The notes beneath the pieces were generated by a model that had not been told where the DNA came from, made no database searches, and worked only from the letters and a program-made list of their open reading frames with translations. The translations under genes were made by a program, and so were the position numbers. This document shows, in pieces, positions 19,473-22,985 of a stretch of 22,985 nt of DNA; within the stretch, counting starts at the first letter, position 1, and every line of letters starts with the position of its first letter. The DNA comes from an uncultured Pseudomonas sp. (GTDB lineage: Bacteria > Pseudomonadota > Gammaproteobacteria > Pseudomonadales > Pseudomonadaceae), in the NCBI GenBank assembly GCA_937863915.1, contig CALMID010000009.1, positions 1 to 22,985 on the forward strand, written 5' to 3'.

Positions 19473-21095
19473 TTACAGCAACAGCGTGCGGATATCGGCC
19501 AGTACCTCGCCGAGGCGCTTGGTGAAGCGCGCCGCCGCGGCACCGTTGATCACCCGGTGGTCGTAGGACAGCGACAGCGGCAGCAGCAGGCGCGGCTGGA
19601 AGGCCTGGCCGTCCCACACCGGCTGCATGCTCGCCTTGCTCACACCGAGGATCGCCACTTCCGGCGCATTGACGATCGGCGTGAAGCCGGTGCCGCCGAT
19701 ATGGCCGAGGCTGGAGATGGTGAAGCAGGCGCCCTGCATGGCGTCGGCCGAGAGCTTCTTGGTGCGCGCCTTCTCGGCCAGATCAGCCGCTTCGGCCGCC
19801 AGTTGCAGCAGGCTCTTGCGGTCGACGTCGCGGATCACCGGCACCAGCAGGCCGTCCGGGGTGTCCACGGCAAAGCCGATGTGCACGTAGCCCTTGCGGA
19901 TCAGCGCCTTGCCCGAGGGGGCGAGCGAGCTGTTGAAGTCCGGCAGTTCACGCAGCAGGTGGGCGCAGGCCTTGAGCAGGATCGGCAGGATGGTCAGCTT
20001 GACCCCGGCCTTCTCGGCGGCTGCCTTCTGTGCCACGCGGAAGGCCTCGACCTCGCTGATGTCGGCGTTGTCGAACTGGGTCACGTGCGGCACGTTGAGC
20101 CAGCTGCGGTGCAGATTGGCGGCGCCGACCTGCATCAGGCGAGTCATCGCCACTTCTTCGACCGGGCCGAACTTGCTGAAGTCCACTTCCGGAATCGGCG
20201 GGATGCCGGCACCGCCGGTGGCCGTCGCCGGTGCCTCCTTGGCCTTGAGCAGCTGCTGCTTCACAAACTGCTGCACGTCTTCCTTGAGCGCTCGGCCTTT
20301 CGGGACGGTGCCAGTGACCTGGCTGAGGTCGACGCCGAACTCGCGGGCCAGCAGGCGTACCGCAGGACCGGCATGCACCTTGGCGCCCGGCGAGGGCGGC
20401 GGAGTAGCCGGCGAACTGGCGGCGGCAGCGGACAGCGCGGCGATGGCGCCAACTTCGGCCGCCACGGCCGGCGCGGCATTGGCGGGTGTGGTGTGGATCA
20501 GCGGGACCGGCGCGCTGCCGGCCACCCGCAGGCGGAGAATCACATCGCCGGTACCGACCTCGGCATCCAGCTGCACCAGCACGGCTTCCACGGTGCCGGC
20601 GACCGGCGCGGGGATTTCCATGCTGGCCTTGTCCGACTCCAGGGTGATCAGCGACTGGTCGACGGCGATCACGTCGCCCGGCTTGACCAGCACTTCGATG
20701 ACCTTGACCTTGCCGGTCGTGCCGATGTCCGGCACCTGAATGTCCTGCACGCTTTCGGCGCTGCTGGCCGCAGCGGGCTCCGGTGCGACAGCCGTTGGAG
20801 CGGGCTCGGCGGCCGCTGCCGGCGGCGTGGCCGCAACCGGCGCAGGTGCGGCGGTGGTCGCGCCTTCGCTCTCCAGTTCCAGCAGCTCGTCGCCGGTCTT
20901 CAGGGTGTCGCCCAGCTTGACCTTCAGGCTCTTGATCACCCCGGCCTTGGGCGCGGGGATTTCCATGCTGGCCTTGTCCGACTCCAGCGTCAGCAGGCTC
21001 TGGTCGGCTTCGATGCGGTCGCCGACCTTGACCAGCAGTTCGATCACTTCACCCGCACCACTGCCGATGTCGGGCACGCGAATCAATTCACTCAT
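19473..21095 (-). CDS. aceF: Pyruvate dehydrogenase E2, dihydrolipoamide acetyltransferase AceF
   Basis: AceF is the core subunit of the pyruvate dehydrogenase complex; it carries acetyl groups on lipoyl arms and transfers them to CoA. It has 540 aa. Two lipoyl domains each hold ESDKASMEIPAP, with lipoyl-lysines Lys41 and Lys156. They are joined by Ala/Pro-rich flexible linkers (about 78-115 and 193-240). A peripheral-subunit-binding domain covers about 242-280 (AGPAVRLLAREFGVDL). The catalytic domain runs about 310-540 with SYDHRVINGAAAARF: His513 is catalytic, and Asn517 stands where E. coli has Asp, as I recall for the Azotobacter enzyme. The ATG at 21093-21095 follows GAGGAG by 7 nt. That Shine-Dalgarno overlaps the aceE stop codon (TGAGGAG), with 11 bp between the two genes, so this is a tight aceEF operon. 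Confidence 0.97.
   Translation of the reverse strand: MSELIRVPDIGSGAGEVIELLVKVGDRIEADQSLLTLESDKASMEIPAPKAGVIKSLKVKLGDTLKTGDELLELESEGATTAAPAPVAATPPAAAAEPAPTAVAPEPAAASSAESVQDIQVPDIGTTGKVKVIEVLVKPGDVIAVDQSLITLESDKASMEIPAPVAGTVEAVLVQLDAEVGTGDVILRLRVAGSAPVPLIHTTPANAAPAVAAEVGAIAALSAAAASSPATPPPSPGAKVHAGPAVRLLAREFGVDLSQVTGTVPKGRALKEDVQQFVKQQLLKAKEAPATATGGAGIPPIPEVDFSKFGPVEEVAMTRLMQVGAANLHRSWLNVPHVTQFDNADISEVEAFRVAQKAAAEKAGVKLTILPILLKACAHLLRELPDFNSSLAPSGKALIRKGYVHIGFAVDTPDGLLVPVIRDVDRKSLLQLAAEAADLAEKARTKKLSADAMQGACFTISSLGHIGGTGFTPIVNAPEVAILGVSKASMQPVWDGQAFQPRLLLPLSLSYDHRVINGAAAARFTKRLGEVLADIRTLLL
20605..20642. repeat. 38-bp perfect direct repeat in aceF, copy 1 (second lipoyl domain)
   Basis: It encodes the lipoyl-lysine strand of lipoyl domain 2 (around Lys156). 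It is identical over 38 bp to 20950-20987, 345 bp (115 codons) away and in the same frame. Identity at wobble bases suggests recent gene conversion or strong codon constraint. Confidence 0.85.
20950..20987. repeat. 38-bp perfect direct repeat in aceF, copy 2 (first lipoyl domain)
   Basis: This is the partner of 20605-20642. It encodes the same strand of lipoyl domain 1 (around Lys41). Recombination between the copies would delete exactly one lipoyl unit in frame. Confidence 0.85.
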
Positions 21096-21106
21096 CGCCT
21101 GTCTCC

Positions 21107-22985
21107 TCAGCAATCCAGCGGGTTGGTTTTGTTGGCATCAAGGCCGAATTTGACGATGGCCTCGGCCACCACCTTGGCGTCGATGTCGCCGCGGTCGGCC
21201 AGTGCCTCCAGGGCAGTCAGGGCGACCCAGTAGCGGTCCACCTCGAAGAAGTGGCGCAGCTTCTGCCGCGAGTCGCTGCGGCCGAAGCCGTCGGTGCCGA
21301 GCACCTTGTATTCCTTGACCGGCACCCACTGACGGATCTGCTCGGCAAACAGCTTCATGTAGTCGGTGCTGGCCACCACCGGGCCCTTGCGACCCGACAG
21401 GCACTGCTCGACATAGCTCTGCTGCGGCTTCTGCCCCGGGTGCAGGCGGTTCCAGCGCTCCACGGCCAGGCCGTCGCGGCGCAGTTCGTTGAAGCTCGGC
21501 ACGCTCCACACGTCGGCACCGATGCCGAATTCGTCACGCAGGATCTTCGCCGCCTCGCGCACTTCGCGCAGGATGGTGCCGCAGCCCAGCAGTTGCACGT
21601 GATGGGCCGCGTCGCGCTTGTCCTCTTCCAGCAGGTACATGCCACGGATGATGCCGTCCTCGACGCCTTCCGGCATGGCCGGCTGGACGTAGGCCTCGTT
21701 CATCACGGTGATGTAGTAGAAGACGTTCTGCTGCTCCTCGATCATCGTCTTGATGCCGTGGCGGATGATCACCGCCAGCTCGTAGGCATAGCTCGGGTCG
21801 TAGGTGCGGCAGTTGGGGATGGTGCTGGCGAGGATGTGGCTGTGGCCGTCCTCGTGTTGCAGGCCTTCGCCGTTGAGCGTGGTGCGCCCGGCGGTGCCGC
21901 CGATCAGGAAACCACGGGCACGGCTGTCGCCGGCCGCCCAGGCCAGGTCGCCGATGCGCTGGAAGCCGAACATCGAATAGAAGATGTAGAACGGCAGCAT
22001 CGGCTGGTTGTGGGTGGAGTACGAGGTGCCGGCGGCGATCCAGCTGGACATGGCGCCGGCCTCGTTGATGCCTTCCTCGAGGATCTGGCCCTTCTTGTCC
22101 TCGCGGTAGAACATGACCTGATCTTTATCCACCGGCTCATACAGCTGGCCGACGGACGAGTAGATGCCGAGCTGGCGGAACATGCCTTCCATGCCGAAGG
22201 TGCGCGCCTCGTCCGGCACGATGGGCACGATGCGCGAGCCCAGGTCCTTGTCCTTGACCAGTTGGGCGAGGATGCGCACGAAGGCCATGGTGGTGGAAAT
22301 GTCACGGTCGCCGCTGCCGTCGAGGATGGACTTGAGGGTTTCCAGCGGTGGCGTGGGAATGCTGAAGCTCTGCGCGCGACGCTGCGGCACATAGCCGCCG
22401 AGCTTGTCGCGGCGTTCCTGCAGGTAGCGGGCTTCGGCACTGCCTTCCTCGGGTCTGACGAAGGGCAGGTTCTCCAGGTCTTCATCGCGTACCGGGATGT
22501 CAAAGCGGTCGCGGAATTTCCTCAGGCTGTCGACGTCCACCTTCTTGGTGTTGTGCGCGGTGTTCTTCGCCTCGCCGGCGCCGGTGCCGTAGCCCTTGAT
22601 GGTCTTGGCCAGCACCACGGTCGGCTGGCCCTTGTGGTTCACCGCCTGGTGATAGGCCGCGTACATCTTGTACGGGTCGTGGCCGCCGCGGTTGAGGTTC
22701 CAGATTTCCTGGTCGGAGAGGTCCTTGACCATCTCCTTCAGCTCGGGGCTGTTGAAGAAGTGCTCGCGCACGAAGGCGCCGTCTTTGGCCTTGTAGTTCT
22801 GGTAGTCGCCGTCGACCACCTCGTCCATCCGGCGTTGCAGGATGCCGTCCTTGTCCTTGGCCAGCAGCGGGTCCCAGAAGCGGCCCCAGATGACCTTGTT
22901 GACGTTCCATTCGGCGCCGCGGAACACGCCTTCGAGTTCCTGGATGATCTTGCCGTTGCCGCGCACCGGGCCGTCCAGGCGCTGC
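21107..22985 (-). CDS. aceE: Pyruvate dehydrogenase E1 component AceE, C-terminal 625 residues, cut by window edge
   Basis: AceE is the homodimeric thiamine-diphosphate enzyme that decarboxylates pyruvate and acetylates the lipoyl groups of AceF. The gene continues past the right edge: the frame is open to base 22985, and the internal GTG at 22964-22966 is not a start. The visible protein begins QRLDGPVRGNGKIIQELEG, the segment just after the thiamine-binding GDG...N motif in E. coli AceE, so about 260 N-terminal residues are missing. Visible: the active-site loop KTIKGYGTGAGEAKNTAHN with its histidine, EEGINEAGAMSSW with the glutamate that activates the cofactor, and the C-terminal transketolase-like domain ending KFGLDANKTNPLDC. 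It is the first gene of the aceEF operon, 11 bp before aceF. The promoter lies outside the window. Confidence 0.97.
   Translation of the reverse strand, partial: QRLDGPVRGNGKIIQELEGVFRGAEWNVNKVIWGRFWDPLLAKDKDGILQRRMDEVVDGDYQNYKAKDGAFVREHFFNSPELKEMVKDLSDQEIWNLNRGGHDPYKMYAAYHQAVNHKGQPTVVLAKTIKGYGTGAGEAKNTAHNTKKVDVDSLRKFRDRFDIPVRDEDLENLPFVRPEEGSAEARYLQERRDKLGGYVPQRRAQSFSIPTPPLETLKSILDGSGDRDISTTMAFVRILAQLVKDKDLGSRIVPIVPDEARTFGMEGMFRQLGIYSSVGQLYEPVDKDQVMFYREDKKGQILEEGINEAGAMSSWIAAGTSYSTHNQPMLPFYIFYSMFGFQRIGDLAWAAGDSRARGFLIGGTAGRTTLNGEGLQHEDGHSHILASTIPNCRTYDPSYAYELAVIIRHGIKTMIEEQQNVFYYITVMNEAYVQPAMPEGVEDGIIRGMYLLEEDKRDAAHHVQLLGCGTILREVREAAKILRDEFGIGADVWSVPSFNELRRDGLAVERWNRLHPGQKPQQSYVEQCLSGRKGPVVASTDYMKLFAEQIRQWVPVKEYKVLGTDGFGRSDSRQKLRHFFEVDRYWVALTALEALADRGDIDAKVVAEAIVKFGLDANKTNPLDC

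Overview
The window reads as a GC-rich gammaproteobacterial chromosome segment, almost certainly Pseudomonas. Protein by protein it resembles P. aeruginosa, and the order aceE-aceF-dipA-msrA ... rlmJ ... acyl-CoA dehydrogenase - K+/H+ antiporter - mscK - selO - TauE-family exporter matches, from memory, the PAO1 block around PA5015-PA5024. It is core chromosome: there are no insertion sequences, tRNAs, CRISPR arrays or phage genes. Twelve of the fourteen genes are on the minus strand; only rlmJ and a small exported protein are on the plus strand.

Layout, left to right. (1) 1-5323, minus: mscK (MscS-type channel), selO (protein AMP-transferase) and the start of a TauE/SafE-type exporter, in that transcription order. 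A 15-bp-arm hairpin overlaps the selO Shine-Dalgarno, and a nine-C tract sits at the 3' end of mscK. (2) 5324-7258: a structured intergenic region (direct repeats around a palindrome), then an NhaP2-type K+/H+ antiporter. (3) 7356-10364: an acyl-CoA dehydrogenase ending in a clear intrinsic terminator, and a nitronate monooxygenase. (4) 10467-11315, plus: rlmJ, convergent by 2 bp with the next gene. (5) 11318-18784, minus: a signalling cluster read as dipA (c-di-GMP phosphodiesterase with a degenerate GGDEF site), msrA, a DUF3391/HD-GYP protein, and a cytosolic hybrid histidine kinase whose ATG abuts the HD-GYP stop codon. (6) 18840-19370, plus: an exported protein of unknown function, divergent from dipA. 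(7) 19430-19455: a palindromic terminator serving that gene and aceF. (8) 19473-22985, minus: aceF and the 3' two-thirds of aceE, the pyruvate dehydrogenase operon.

Working together: aceE/aceF make acetyl-CoA; the acyl-CoA dehydrogenase feeds beta-oxidation. mscK and the antiporter both act on K+ and osmotic balance. selO and msrA both relate to oxidative stress. dipA and the HD-GYP protein carry the two unrelated phosphodiesterase folds used on c-di-GMP, and the hybrid kinase is likely the partner of the HD-GYP protein. I see no clearly new system. The best leads are the hairpin masking the selO ribosome site, the kinase/HD-GYP pair with altered metal-ligand positions, the repeat-palindrome-repeat upstream of mscK, and the uncharacterised exported protein beside dipA.
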